Assembly: GCA_948567375.1 (NCBI GenBank)
Contig: OX419757.1
Span: 17,980,001 to 18,044,000 of the forward strand
Reading direction: 5' to 3'
Length of the DNA: 64,000 bases
DNA from: Lunularia cruciata
Lineage: Eukaryota > Streptophyta > Marchantiopsida > Lunulariales > Lunulariaceae
In this document: one piece after another, positions 1-11,038 of the stretch
How positions within the stretch are numbered: position 1 is the stretch's first letter
Layout of the letters: every line of letters begins with the position of its first letter
The notes under the pieces: generated by a model
The model's database searches: none
Seen by the model: the letters and a program-made list of their open reading frames with translations, nothing else
What the model was told of the DNA's origin: nothing
Position numbers and translations under genes: made by a program

Positions 1-924
1 CCCTGATCAAGGTATACCACAAGCGAGTACGAATCCAAGCTGAAGACCTAGTATCGAGGCTGTTATAATGTTCGCTACGATGCACCGCTTTGAGACTTGT
101 GTGCCTGTTTCTTTGATAAACTGAGGGTCCTAACTGTTAGCGTGTCGAGTCTTATCTTTTGTTGCTTCTTCCACCAAATATATCTTTAAAGGATCTTAAT
201 TATACAATCTAGCGTTATTTCATTTACTAAATATATTTTTAAAAGATCTTTATTAAACAATTCAGCAGTAAAATATCTACGAGCTTTGGTGAATTGTTGT
301 ATTTTCCCTTTGCATTGATGTTTTGGAATTCGTTGTGTACACTTTTTAGTAACCTGTACTCCCTCTTCTTTTGTCCATCTTGATATGCTATTTGACATGG
401 TTTTCATTCATCCTCTGTTTAACATAAAACCACAAGAGTTAAAAGGTGCCACACTTGACATCTTGCAACGCTTAATACACGAACACGCGAGGAGCCTTAA
501 TCCGATGTGGTCGTTGTAGAAGAGTTGCATTGGTCAATCTTGCCTCTTTGACTGTTGGTAGCATTTTCTTAAGCGGTACTTTCATTTTTTCTCTCATTGA
601 AACGGTCGAATTCTCGCTGGAGACCACCCCAGGTATTCCTCCAAGTTAGCTGGTTTAGGGTGCCCAGCCATAATATAACTCCAATCCAGTGCCTCTTTAT
701 GCAGATGTTTTAGGTCTCTTGTGGAAGCATGGGTGCCAAATGTCGGCTTCAAGAACTGGCTAGGTGCAAGGGTTTACTTGAGAGAGCACAAAGGTGCCCG
801 TTCCTGGAAACGATTGGCACTGGAAGTTGCAGCTAAACGGAGAAGATGCAATCACTGGAAAGAGACTGCGGAAAAGAGGTATTTTCCACCACTCTCAACA
901 TTGAGAGATCGAGCCTAAACAAAC

Positions 925-1235
925 GTGAGTCTTTAAGGCGTTCGATGCCCAGTTGGAAGTTGGAGTGCCCACCACACCTAGGGCTTCTTCCTTCACTTAC
1001 CAGATATGTCATTAAAGTTCTTTTATCATAGGATCTAGAAACGGGAATCTTTAGAGCTTTCGATGCCCAGTTAGAGTGCACACCACATCTAGGGCCGTCG
1101 TCCATTCACCTACCAAATATATCATTATAGTTCTTTTATCACACAATCAAGTAGTATCTTTCTAGAGCCCTTGTCCTTCACCTACCAAATATATCATTTG
1201 AGTTCCTTTATCACACGATCCAGTAGTAATTTTCA
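925..1235. repeat. Degenerate tandem repeat, about 115-120 bp unit
   Basis: The phrase ttcgatgcccagtt recurs at about 937 and 1058. Each copy is followed by a 'caccacacctaggg' or 'caccacatctaggg' segment and then by a 'ccaaatatatcatt...gttcttttatcac' segment. A third, partial copy follows from about 1161. A shorter relative of the last motif lies near 172-270. This is roughly 2.6 diverged copies. Confidence 0.6.
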
Positions 1236-1934
1236 AGTTACTTTGTGATCTTTCTTCTTTTTGTCGTGTGATTTGGGGGATCTTGTTCTTGTTGTGCGTG
1301 TATCCCTTTGGTTTCTTTGGGCTCTGTACTCGATCTCTCCTTGGCATTCTTTGATGCTTTTTATTTTATTTTATTGTAAAGATATATTTTTGTATGTCTT
1401 CTTTAGTGTGGGGCTAGATTGAATCTAGTAGTTACATGTTATACCTAGCTCGTTCCAGCAGCCGGCGATTCGCATATCTACTCACATTGGCAAAATGGTA
1501 CGGATATACTAACTTCTTTTCACCAGGTGAACCATGACGCTCTTACTTGGAAACTGAAGTCGAGAAGACAGATATATTTTTGACCGCTTCAGTATCCGTG
1601 AGTATACAGTGGGAATCTCTTACTTTGGTATAGCCTAGTAAGAAAAATAATAATAAAATAACAGTAGTAGGGCAAGGCATTAGGGAGATTCAAGTCGCCT
1701 TAAATGTATTTTTAAAGTACAACTATAAAAGCTTTACGGAGGGTTGGTAAAAATTTTAGAGTTCATGAAAGATATGCAAAAATCTTATGGAATTCAATCT
1801 ACCTGTGTAAAAGATTAAATTTAATTTTTATAAATATATTTTAATAAAAAATTATTCCAAAGCTTTATAGAATATTTCCTTAAATTAACAGTTGTTAATG
1901 GTTTTCCCACTCCTTCATGTTTTCGACGCGGTCG

Positions 1935-2095
1935 CCTCTTTCTCCTTTCTGTACCTGTTATTTTATACTCCTTTCCTTTCACTTGGTTGTTGTACACGTA
2001 AGGCGACCGTGCAGGAAAAACGAAGGAGGGGAAGACCCCATCAAGCCGTACAAGGGAGAGGAAAAAAAAATAACATGGGCTAAGTTCCAATAGAG
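1935..2095 (-). repeat. Short interspersed repeat motif, copy 1
   Basis: Read on the minus strand this stretch contains a 'ttagccc...ttttccttgt-acggcttgatggggtcttccc' pattern. The same pattern recurs near 56250-56350 (plus) and 63480-63600 (minus), with partial copies near 2508 and 56755. Element class is unknown; a SINE, TRIM or LTR fragment is possible. Confidence 0.5.
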
Positions 2096-3293
2096 TCTAT
2101 ATGAGAAATCTATCCTATCGCACCTAAGATATCCAAGCTATGCAAGTCGTACGGTCTACACACAACTGGAACATCACAACTGGAACATCCGAAGAAACAT
2201 CACCTAATGTGATTGTTCTACTATGGATTGCACCCACCACTACCCACCGTTGTTGTACAAGTGCGTATTGAAAAAGGGCCTCAAGCCCCACTAGGGTTTA
2301 AATAAGCGGCCACGTCACTTGTTGACATGTTGGCACACAAAGCAATCACGTTAGTGATGCCATGCATTGCATATCCGTTCCTTGACTTATCGAACCCATA
2401 AGTATATATCAAATTATTTCCAGACATTCATCGTATATTTTTTTTTGGTGTGTATCGTATCAATTTATAGTTTATCACAGTCAAAATGGAGCTTTAGCTT
2501 CATTTGGCTTTCATTTCTATATCGCTTGGTGGGGTTTCCCATCCTTCTTGTTATTCTATGCGTATGGTTTAGTATTCGATTGGATTTATTGACAGGGGTT
2601 TTTACTGTCCACTCTACGTCTTCGGTTTTTGCTTTCCATAGACCTTTGGGGTTAAAGGTACGTTTCCTTTAATAGTTTTCCTGCGCTTTAAAAAAATTTA
2701 GGTATGGGTTTGATGGTCTCATTCCATTACGATGGTGTTTCCTCTAAATTTTGACCATAATAGGGTTCAATTCTCGGATCGACGGCTTTCTACAGTAATG
2801 ACAGTAGTAGGTTTCTAGGTAGAGTAGTGATTTTTATTAAATTTTTTTATGGATATTAACAATAGAAGATCCAAGTAAAAAATGACAGATTCTATACAAA
2901 TTTATGATTTTCTTTCAAATTTAGATAATAGGATTAACCAGATAACTCTAAAAAAACTACTGGTCAAGTTTTAGATTATCCATAAACTTATTTTAAGTTA
3001 TGGATTTTGTCTATAAGATTTAATAGGGCATTTCAATAATGCCTTGTTTTGCTCCTTGAAAAAACCCCATAAAAATTTAACGGGTACTCAATAACTTTTT
3101 TATTAGCAATAGGTGGTAGGGTGCTCAGAAATTTAACGGGTGAGAACACATCGCTGTACATTATTTACAGGAACTCAAAATCGTGGACGCATGGAATTTT
3201 ATGTCTATGTGACCCTGTGAATTATAATCACTCGTCCTCTGCTAATTAGTTAGTGCTTGTGCTTTTCCCTATGCATGAGCTAATTTCTAACTA

Positions 3294-3322
3294 CAGAGTA
3301 AAACCTCCCAATAGTGACATAC
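3294..3322 (+). repeat. Left terminal inverted repeat of the pogo-like element
   Basis: It matches the reverse complement of 20777-20805 over about 28 positions with few mismatches. The TA at 3292-3293 is the left target duplication. Confidence 0.85.
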
Positions 3323-3397
3323 ATCTGTACTGGCTATCAATGTCACTATTGAGAGGTTGTCACTAACCAGAGGAAAGGGCGCAACCTCTTTCCCGCA

Positions 3398-3930
3398 TGA
3401 GTCTCCATGATTTTGAATGTTCTAGAACTTGGGTGTATGATCTACACATCTTTTTCCCACTCTCGCTACTTACCCGCATGAGTCTAGACATTCTTGAGCA
3501 TTCTGGAACTTGGTGCTATTTATCCGCGTGAGTCTAGAAAGTTTTTGAGTATTCTGGAACTTGTGTGCCCGGCCTACACACCTTTTTCACACTTTGGCTA
3601 TTTATCTGCGTGAGTCTCAGAGTTCTTGAGCATTCTGGAACTTGGGTGCCCGACCTACAAACCTTTTTCCCACTCTCGCTATTTATTTGTGTGATTCTCT
3701 ACATTATTGAGCATTCTGGAAATTTGGGTGCCCGGCCTACACCCCTTTTTCCCACTCTGGCTATTTATCCGCATGAGTCTCAGACTTCTTGAGCATTCTA
3801 GAACTTGGGTGCCCGACCTACACACCTTTTTCCCACTCTCGCTATTTATCTATGTGAGTCTCTACATTCTTGAGCATTCTAGAACTTGGGTGCCCGACCC
3901 ACACACATTTTTCCCACTCTCGCTATCTTT
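3398..3930 (+). repeat. 81-bp tandem minisatellite inside the pogo-like element
   Basis: The phrase 'gagcattctggaacttggg' recurs at a constant 81-bp spacing: the core 'tctgga/tctaga' starts at 3421, 3502, 3553, 3634, 3715, 3797 and 3878. One unit (3502 to 3553) is 30 bp short, which reads as an internal deletion. Since 81 is divisible by three, the array is open in several frames. That explains the apparent repetitive ORFs here, which I do not treat as genes. It sits between the left terminal repeat and the transposase. Confidence 0.85.
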
Positions 3931-4052
3931 CCTTTTGATTGCACGGTGAATGGTGTAGGGGTTACTGCATTGCTGAATTCAAATTTGATTTTTCCTTTTG
4001 ATCACACGGTGAGTGGTGTTGGGGTTACTGTATTGCTGAATTCAAATTTGAT
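3928..4052 (+). repeat. Tandem duplication, two copies with 63-bp offset
   Basis: Copies at 3928-3989 and 3991-4052 share 'ttccttttgat', 'cacggtgaatggtgt' and 'ttgctgaattcaaatttgat' with a handful of substitutions. It lies just upstream of the transposase remnant. Confidence 0.85.
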
Positions 4053-4093
4053 TATCTACATGCATGTTGGTTGATGTCAAGAAGTAGAGGTGT

Positions 4094-5215
4094 TTGGACG
4101 TGATGACAAGGTTAGAGGTTATCAATTTTCTCAGTCAACCTGCAGCCACCCATGAACAAGCGGCATTGCATTTTGTAGTAGCACGTCCAACTGTGACCAA
4201 AATTTGGAAAGAGAGGGAACTTATTAAGCAGGTGGCATCTGATTCACATCAAATTGGGTTGAAAAAAGTTTTGACATCAACTCGAGTGCAACTGCTTACC
4301 AATATGGTGCATCAATGACATATGCGTGTTGAGATTGATGCATCCACGCTGAATGTGACAGGTGAGGTGCTCAAGAGACAAGATCTTGGAGGACTTCACC
4401 AAATGTTTGAAACATCAGACGCAGTTGCTTTGTAGGTATTTGTTGCCTCAAACGGATGGCTAGAGAAGTATTTGAATTGTGTCTCGACAACTAGCAAGAA
4501 GAAGTGTGGAGAACACAACAACCTCAATCTGATACAGGTTGAGAAGCATTTGCATGAAATTTATGAAATGTTGAATGATGTCCCTCTTGAATGCATTATC
4601 AACATTGAAGAGTTAGCTCTACAGCATTGCACCACATCATCAAGATCATTCTGCACAATCAATACGGATGGTCGTGGTGTCAAGTGCAGCAAAGAACAAA
4701 TCATAGTGACTCTCAGAGTTAGCACTTTAGGCGATAAGTTTTTCACTCAGGTTAGTAAGATGTCTGGGTGCTTTGAAGAATATTCCAGATATAAGTAAAG
4801 GCATTTGGTATTATCTATGACCAACAAGCCAAAGCCTGGCAAGACACGTCCTCATATATGCACTTTCTGCACACATAAAACAAAATTGCCAAGCAACGCA
4901 ACAACATCTTTTATATCTTCCAAGATAACTATTCATCACATGTTTTTGCGGCTAAATTTTTTGATCCAACGGGCTCACAAGAAAGGCTCTTCAAGTATCA
5001 GAACCCTGCATCATTTCCTTCCCACTCAATGCTACTAGTGATTGTCAACCTCTTAATCAAGGTGTCATTCACTCTTTCAAAGCCCGCTTTTGCCATGCCC
5101 AACTCAACCATCTTCTTTCTGAGTATGAAATTTGGCAAACTAGTGAACGTGCACCTGCTTCTCAATTTCCAATCAACAACCACACGCACTTGCACAACAT
5201 GCTTAGTTGGGTCTA
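4094..5215 (+). pseudogene. Pogo-like transposase, N-terminal and catalytic part (broken)
   Basis: In the living family this enzyme cuts and pastes the element in the nucleus. The fragment begins with a helix-turn-helix-like segment (TRLEVINFLSQPAAT...PTVTKIWKER). It continues with a CENP-B/Tc5-type DNA-binding motif (FVASNGWLEKYL, about 4437-4473) and then a DDE_1-type core: NIEEL at about 4600, GVKCSKEQI at about 4675, QDNYSSH at about 4920 and LNQGVIHSFKARF at about 5050. Several frame changes and stops interrupt it. The first catalytic Asp (usual N-x-DE) reads Glu, and the last (usual PLDQG) reads Asn; only the DN of QDNYSSH is kept. It is therefore inactive. Coding continues at 19910 beyond the gypsy insertion. 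Confidence 0.8.
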
Positions 5216-5904
5216 TGAGCCGGCCCGTCTCTCACTCAAGATGAACCTCTGATGGCTATTATGGTAGCGCACCATGGACTAAGAAGGCAAGGAACCCCAC
5301 CTCCATCATGCTTCTCTAAGGCTAACACTCCAAGACTCAAGACATTGCTCACTAGAGAACTCAAGGAGAGAGAGATAGTTGCAAATGAAAGGATGATGAG
5401 TACCTCCTCACCCCTTGTTTATATACTTGTGAAATAGTTATATACCAAAGTTACTAATTACCATAGTAACTCAAGTTACTAGACTAAAAGTCAAGCAAAG
5501 TCAAAAAGTAGAAAGAAATATCTTGTCACATGGGCATATCCCACTAGCATGTGATCTTATCTTGACCTAACCACTAAGTCAAGGATTTTTTCACATGGGC
5601 TATCCTTGGACTATAAAAGAATCCAAAACAAAAAGGCTTGCGGGCCCAAGAGTTCTCAACTCTTTCCTCAAAGCCAAACACCTAGGAATAATACCAACTC
5701 AACACACTAGGATCCAAAATAGTGGTGCTCATCTTTTCCACTTCCTCTAAAGTAAGGTCCCCTCTATCTTAGCTATGACTAACTTTAGCTAATCATGACT
5801 AGTGTAGAACCATCCTTTATCTTTATAAAAATAATATCTCTCAAGTACTTGTAATACCAAGCTAAATATCACAATACCACACACATGCACAAATGGATGT
5901 TACA
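5216..5904 (-). repeat. Element A 3' LTR
   Basis: 689 bp, TG...CA, paired with 19222-19909. On the minus strand it is entered directly from the purine-rich tract at 5905-5918. Confidence 0.92.
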
Positions 5905-5918
5905 TTTACCCCCGCACT
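5905..5918 (-). other. Polypurine tract of element A
   Basis: The minus strand reads agtgcgggggtaaa immediately before the LTR. This is the plus-strand primer site expected at a gypsy 3' LTR. Confidence 0.85.
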
Positions 5919-5939
5919 AAGTTTTCACTTTGTCCTCAA

Positions 5940-6962
5940 AGTGAAGGTCTCTCTACCTTCTATGATATATCTTTAGCTTATCATGCTTAATCCTATCAAA
6001 GTGTCTTCCTCCCAACTCCTTGAGATCATAGGTGTAATTGCCCCACATCTTCTCCACTATGTAAGGTCCAAAGTACTTAGGCAAAACTTCTTTTGCACTC
6101 TCTTGAATCCAATAGAATCAAACAACATTACCCAATCACCTTCTTTGAAAGGCTCCACCTTCTTCTTGCCTTGCCTCTTGTCATAGTGCTCCTTTTGTTT
6201 CCTTTGGGCTTGCTCCACTCGAATCATAGCTACTGCTCTTGCCTCTTCCAACTCCATGAGTTGTTCCTTCCTTGACTTCTTTGCATCATCTCCTTGTGCT
6301 TTCTTCAATCTACTATGAATGCTTTGGAAGGTAGGAAGATCAAAGTGAATAGGTAGGTTAGACTAAATACCATATACCAATTGAAATGGAGAATATCCAA
6401 TGGAAATCTTCATGGTTGTCCTATACTCCCACAAAATTGCATGAATCCTCTTGTCCTAATGATGTTTAGCCTCCTCTATTTCTGCATCTTTGGCCAACAT
6501 CATGCACAAGGTTTGATTGGTTCTCTCTGCCAAGCCATTGGAATTTGGCTTATAGGATGTAGTTACTCTATTTGTGATAGAGAAATGTTGTAGCATGGCT
6601 GTAGTAATGCTTCTTGTAAACTCTCCTCCTCTATCAGAAACCAACTCCAAAGGGCATCCAAATCTAGTGATAATGCGTTCATAATGAAATCTACCAACTT
6701 CATCTTCATTCTTGTCCCTCAATGCTCTAGCCTCAACCCACGTGGTAAGGTAATCAATAACTACCACAATGTATTGATTGTTCCTTGGGGTTCTATTAAG
6801 AGGACCTACAAAATCAATTCTCCACTTCTCAAAAGGTCCTAGCAATGGAGTTGATCTAAGTGGTGGAGTGGATGTAGACTTTCTAGCAAAAGCTTGACAA
6901 ACATGACAAGTTTTGCAAATCAAGACAATCCTTGAAAATCCCTCTCCAATGGTAACTTGCAT
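5940..6962 (-). pseudogene. Element A integrase, core and C-terminal domain (broken)
   Basis: Integrase inserts the cDNA copy into the genome. The 6456-6962 frame holds the end of the zinc-binding domain (CKTCHVC) and the catalytic core: Asp in WRIDFVGP, Asp in LVSDRGGEF and Glu in NSNGLAERTNQ. All three catalytic residues are present. A stop follows KHH at 6456-6458. The downstream part is recovered at 6057-6308, with a basic segment and a C-terminal 'FKEGDWVMLFDS' motif. Further stops and frame changes separate the pieces. The frame ends close to the polypurine tract, as usual. Confidence 0.8.
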
Positions 6963-7068
6963 CTAGAATCTTGAAAGCAATCACCTTTCCTACAAAGTGT
7001 CCTCCACACAGTAAACCTTCATGAAACTCCTTTATAAGTAGGATAGACTCTTCCTTACCCACTGCTCT

Positions 7069-8450
7069 TCAAAGTCGACTATCTGTTCCTTGGTGAAAAA
7101 GAATATCCTCCACCATTGTGTAAGGTCTAAATCTTGCTGCAAGGGCCTTCCTCTCCCTAGCATGCATCCCTTCTGGATAGTTACCTCTTGTCACAAAATC
7201 TACAATCTCCTTGTACTCCATTGGAACCTCTTGAGTGACTAAGATTGTCATGAGCTCCTCATCCTGGAAGGAATCATCCACTGGCTCATCTCCATTATGA
7301 TCATAGGCTCTAGATAACAAATCAGCATTTGCATATTTCTTTGCTGGCCTATCCTCAATGGTGTAGTCATACTCAGACAAGAGTATCATCCACCTTGCTA
7401 GTCTCCCTTCAACATTAGGCTTGTTGAAGATGTACTTCAAAGCCTTGTGATCCGTGATAATGGTGGCTTTCCCACTAATCAAGTAGTGTCTAAACTTCTT
7501 GAGACTAAAGATCACTGCCAACACTTCTCTCTCCATGATAGAGTAGTTCTTTTCTATTGAAACCATTTTCCTACTAGCATAAGCTATTGGATGATCATGC
7601 CCATCTTGGTCTAATTGACTAAGAGTGCATCCTATAGCTACATTAGAAGCATCAGTGTAGAGGATGAAAGGTTTACTCGAATCAGGTTTAGCCAGAATTG
7701 GAGCTACAACAAGGGATTGCTTGAGCTCCTCAAAAGCTTTGAGAGCTTCCTTGTCCTCCAAAATCACCATGTAATCTACACCCTTCTTCATGTAAATGGT
7801 CAATGCATAAGCCTTGTTGGAAAATGAGAAGATGAACCTCCTATAGTACCCAACCATCCCCAAGAATTGGTGTAACTTTTTCAAGCTTGAAGGGGATGGA
7901 AGGTTTGAGATTTTCCTCATCTTCTCAAGATCAATTGCTATTCCATCCTTGGAGATGATGTGCCCCAAAAGTAGACCTTCTTCATATCCAAAAATGCACT
8001 TCTCTTGGTTGAGTGATGCATTTGCCTTATCCAAGCATTGCAAGACCTTGATTAGGTGCTCAAAGTTCTCCTCCTTGCTCCCATACACACAAAAGTCATC
8101 AATGAAGTCTCTCACAAATTTCCCAATGAAAGGTTCAAATACTTTGTTCATGATTTGTTGGAATGTGGCTGGAGCATTGCAAAGCCCAAAAGGCATGACC
8201 TTGAAAGCGTAAGTTCCCCAAGGTGTGGTGAACATAGTGAGTTGTTGATGCTTTGTGCAATCTTGATTTGGTTATATCCACTATAACCATCTCTAGAACT
8301 GTACCTCTCATGACCTACAACCTCCTCCAAGATCTCAACAATGAATGGCAATGGGTAGTAGTCCTTCTTGGTAAAAACATTGAGCTTCTTGTAATCCACA
8401 CGTACCCAAAGCTTGCTATTCTTTTTCTTCACAATGACAATTGGAGACAC
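7069..8450 (-). pseudogene. Element A reverse transcriptase and RNase H (frameshifted)
   Basis: RT and RNase H make the double-stranded cDNA. The upstream piece (8148-8450) gives the fingers motif VRVDYKKLN and the palm motif DGYSGYNQIKIA. Near 8240 the frame shifts into a 388-residue open stretch (7069-8235) carrying FTTPWGTYAFKVMPFGLCNAP, the catalytic box FIDDFCVYG, LLGHIIS, then FLGMVGYYRRF. RNase H follows with YTDASNVAIG, EREVLAVIFSLKKFRHYL, TDHKAL and NADLLSR. The polymerase Asp residues are retained. The long open stretch suggests fairly recent loss of function. The integrase zinc-finger region continues below 7069 with stops. Confidence 0.88.
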
Positions 8451-8464
8451 CCATTCTGAATTCT

Positions 8465-9085
8465 CTACCTCAAAGATCCAGCCTCCTTGAGCTTATTAAT
8501 CTCCTCCTTTAGAACCAAAGATATTGGTGGGCTAATGCGATGTTGCTTTTGGCGGATTGGTCTTGCATGTGACTCCACCTCTATCTTGTGCTCCTCCAAG
8601 GTGACTTCCTTCAAATCCTTGTAATCAAAAGCAAACACATGGATGAACTTGCAAAAAATCTCCTCAAATCTCACCTTCTCCTCCTTGGTAACATTTGGAC
8701 CATACTTGAGGGTAGATAACCTTCTCTCTACCTCCTCAAGTGTCAATGGTGATTTATCTGGGTCCTTCAAAACCTCTGGCTTAGGTGAAAAATTCATAGC
8801 ACACAAAGGATACACATCTGAATCAGATTTAGATTCATCCTCCTTCGTGGAAGTCTCCTCTTCCATGCTTGTGTCCACACCTGAAGTTCCTTCTTTAGAA
8901 TCTAATTCCCAATAATCAAAAGATGGTGTATTTGAATGTGAAGTGTTGTTGATGTTAGTCACAGGAACTATGACTATATGGTTTGATGGCCCAATCCTCA
9001 AGTACCCTTTGTGCCATAGATCAGTTGTGCATGTTGCTCTCAACCATGGCCTCCAAAGAAGTAAGTCATAACTTGAATCCTTCAA
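8465..9085 (-). pseudogene. Element A protease-RT connecting region
   Basis: An open stretch of 206 residues. It starts with the protease tail (YDLLLWRPWLRA, related to the usual 'YD-LLGRPWL'), continues with an acidic Ser/Glu-rich linker (EEETSTKEDESKSDSD), and ends with the start of RT (HKIEVESHARPIRQKQHRISP...LKEEINKLKEAG). A stop separates it from 8450. It belongs to the same polyprotein as its neighbours. Confidence 0.82.
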
Positions 9086-9160
9086 GACTTAGAACGTCAT
9101 GAAATTTTGAACTCCCATTACTAAAACTACCACCTTATCCATCACCCCTACTGGTCAAAC

Positions 9161-9460
9161 TTATTGCTTGTTTGCCATGCTCACCACAAATGTTGAAGGT
9201 CTTGCGGGTAGCATACCCAATGTCTCCATCAACCATTCTGACATGGCATTTACTGCTAATCCTCCATCAACCAATGCATCCTTGATGTTGTAACCATTCA
9301 CTCTCCCATCAATCTTGGAGGCATATTCACAAGGCTCCCATGGTGCTGGCTTGGCATCCACCACCCCCATTGATATTGGAGCTTTTGCATTCTTCTTCCT
9401 CTTGCTCCTTGTAGAACTTAAACTGCCTTTAAGCTCTTTTCTCAAGGTAGGGTTCGAAGC
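9161..9460 (-). pseudogene. Element A aspartic protease fragment
   Basis: The frame contains ALVDGGLAVNAMSEWLMETLG, the plant gypsy protease active-site context, with D-G-G in place of the more common D-S/T-G. Upstream lies a basic segment (STRSKRKKNAKAP). Its open frame runs into the element B LTR at 9461. The other half of the coding region resumes at 15104, so the insertion cuts it between the gag tail and the protease. Confidence 0.78.
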
Positions 9461-9883
9461 TGTAAAAGACCGAAACCAAGGAGAGAAATAGGAGAATGGA
9501 AGCTCACATTGGGACACTTGAATGAGTGAAAACTCCGAATGCCTAGCATGAGCTTCGGCCTTGGTATTTATAGGTAGCATACAAGACCCTTGAAGCTTCT
9601 CAAGAAGTTTCCTTGAGCCGCTTTCTTGGAGTGCAAGCCAAGTTAACTAGGAAGCTTCTCAAGAAGCTTCCTTCTAGAAGCCGCCTACTTGGCGTGCAAG
9701 CTAATCTAGTTAGAAGCTTCTAGAAGCTTCCTTCTAGAAGCTACCTGCTTAGGGCGCAAGTTAACTAGTTGGGAAGCTTCCTAAGAAGCTTCTTAGATGC
9801 TTCTAGAATATTCTAGGCTATTTTGTCTTATTATCTACTTCATAAGCTCGACTAGCTTTGTCGCTAAACTCCATATTGTTACA
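9461..9883 (-). repeat. Element B 3' LTR
   Basis: 423 bp, TG...CA. It is rich in repeated 'gaagcttc' palindromic units (about 9600-9800). It differs from the other LTR at about 9527 (t versus g) and at two sites near 9850 and 9855 (g versus a). Confidence 0.95.
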
Positions 9884-11038
9884 TATTCCCCCGCTGCTAG
9901 TTGGTGACGTCCTCGTCGCCAGTGAAGCTTCGAATTCCTTGATGGCCATCTGTGCATTCTGGAGGTGAGAAAGAGGTTCCCATGTAGCATCATGAAGGGG
10001 ATACCCTTTCCAAAGGACCTTGTACTCCGTATGTTGGTGACGGCCTTGTTGAATATGGCGACGCGCAAGGATACGATCAACTTCGTACTCCTCATGATCA
10101 TTGATAGGGACAGGAAGAGGGGGAGGTTGGACTCGAGAGGAAAAGGAAGAAGGGTTAGGAACAAAGGGTTTCAACTTGGAAATATGAAAGACAAGATGGA
10201 TACGCATGTGACAAGGTAAGGCAAGACGATAAGCAACAGGAGAGATAATGTGGGTGATATCAAAGGGTCCTATCCAATTAGGAGCAAGTTTACGAACTTG
10301 GGTATCAAGTGGGAGAGGGAGGTTACTAGAGGATAGCATGACTTTATCACCAACTTCAAAGGTGAGATCACGACGATGATGGTCTGCATATTGTTTTTGG
10401 CGATTCTGAGCAACAAGGAGGTGAGATTTGGCTTGTTGGAGAGATTGGGATATAGTGGTCAAGAATGTAGAAGTATGAGGAACCTGAGAGGGAGGGGGAG
10501 CAAGAAGAGAATCTGGAACAAGCGGATCTTGGCCAAAATTGAGAAAGAAGGGAGAAAATCCAGTGCTTGCCTGTTTGGAATTGTTGTAGGCAAATTCTGC
10601 AGCTGCAAGACATTCATCCCAGTTGGTATGGTGGACATTGACAAAGGCCCGCAACATATCCTCCAATGTACGATTGGCGCGTTTAGTTTGTCCATCAGTT
10701 TGAGGATGATAGGCCGTGGACAAAGCAAGTTTGGTGCCGAGTATCTAGAAGAGTGCTTGCCAAAACTTCCTGGTAAATCGAGGATCACGGTCGGAGATGA
10801 GTACACGTGGCATCCCATGATGCTTGAAGACATTGTCGAAGTAGATTTGTGCTAAGGTTGGAGCATCCACGGTATCACAGGTTGGTGCCAAGTGGATTTG
10901 CTTACTAAGCTTATCCACAAACACCACAATTGCGGTGTGTCCTTGTTTTGTCTTTGGCAAGGATGTGATGAGATCCAAGCTCACATGCTCCCAACGAGCG
11001 GATGGAATGGCGAGTGGTTGAAGGAGTCCACTCGGCTT
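9818..11038 (-). pseudogene. Element B integrase core, C-terminal domain and chromodomain
   Basis: The catalytic core runs from SLDLI (first Asp, about 10980) through LISDRDPRF (second Asp) to YHPQTDGQTKRANRTLED (Glu, about 10690). An in-frame TAG at 10745-10747 breaks it between the second Asp and the Glu. The distal frame (9818-10723) continues with the GPF-type segment (NWIGPFDITHIISPVAYRL). A chromodomain follows (YEVDRILARR...EYKVLWKGY...ATWEPLSHL), which in the family guides insertion by binding modified histone tails. The frame ends 22 codons inside the 3' LTR, so the LTR encodes the extreme C-terminus. Its N-terminal zinc-binding part lies in the upstream piece. Confidence 0.9.
9884..9898 (-). 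other. Polypurine tract of element B
   Basis: The minus strand reads agcagcgggggaata directly before the LTR. The reading frame of the polyprotein passes through it. Confidence 0.85.

Larger units (their letters stand above)
1..3293. other. Non-coding flank left of the nested transposons
   Basis: No coding region is supported here; all open frames are short and show no family motif. The stretch holds a degenerate tandem repeat near 925-1235, a copy of a short interspersed motif near 1935-2095 (minus strand), and a partial plus-strand copy near 2508-2560. A TATA-like tttaaata lies near 2300. The right edge is set by the TA target duplication of the pogo-like element at 3292-3293. Confidence 0.6.

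Noticed and set aside
2750-2790. A 'gggttcaattctcgg' segment resembling a tRNA T-arm
   Set aside because: No acceptor, D-arm or anticodon arm can be folded around it by eye.
3398-3930. Regular repeats considered as a CRISPR-like array
   Set aside because: The units are contiguous and similar throughout with no unique spacers, and the context is a plant transposon.
3565-3949. Repetitive open frames suggesting a repeat protein
   Set aside because: The 81-bp minisatellite has a period divisible by three, so several frames stay open automatically.
10376-10855. 159-residue plus-strand frame
   Set aside because: It lies opposite the element B integrase, whose motifs are clear on the minus strand.
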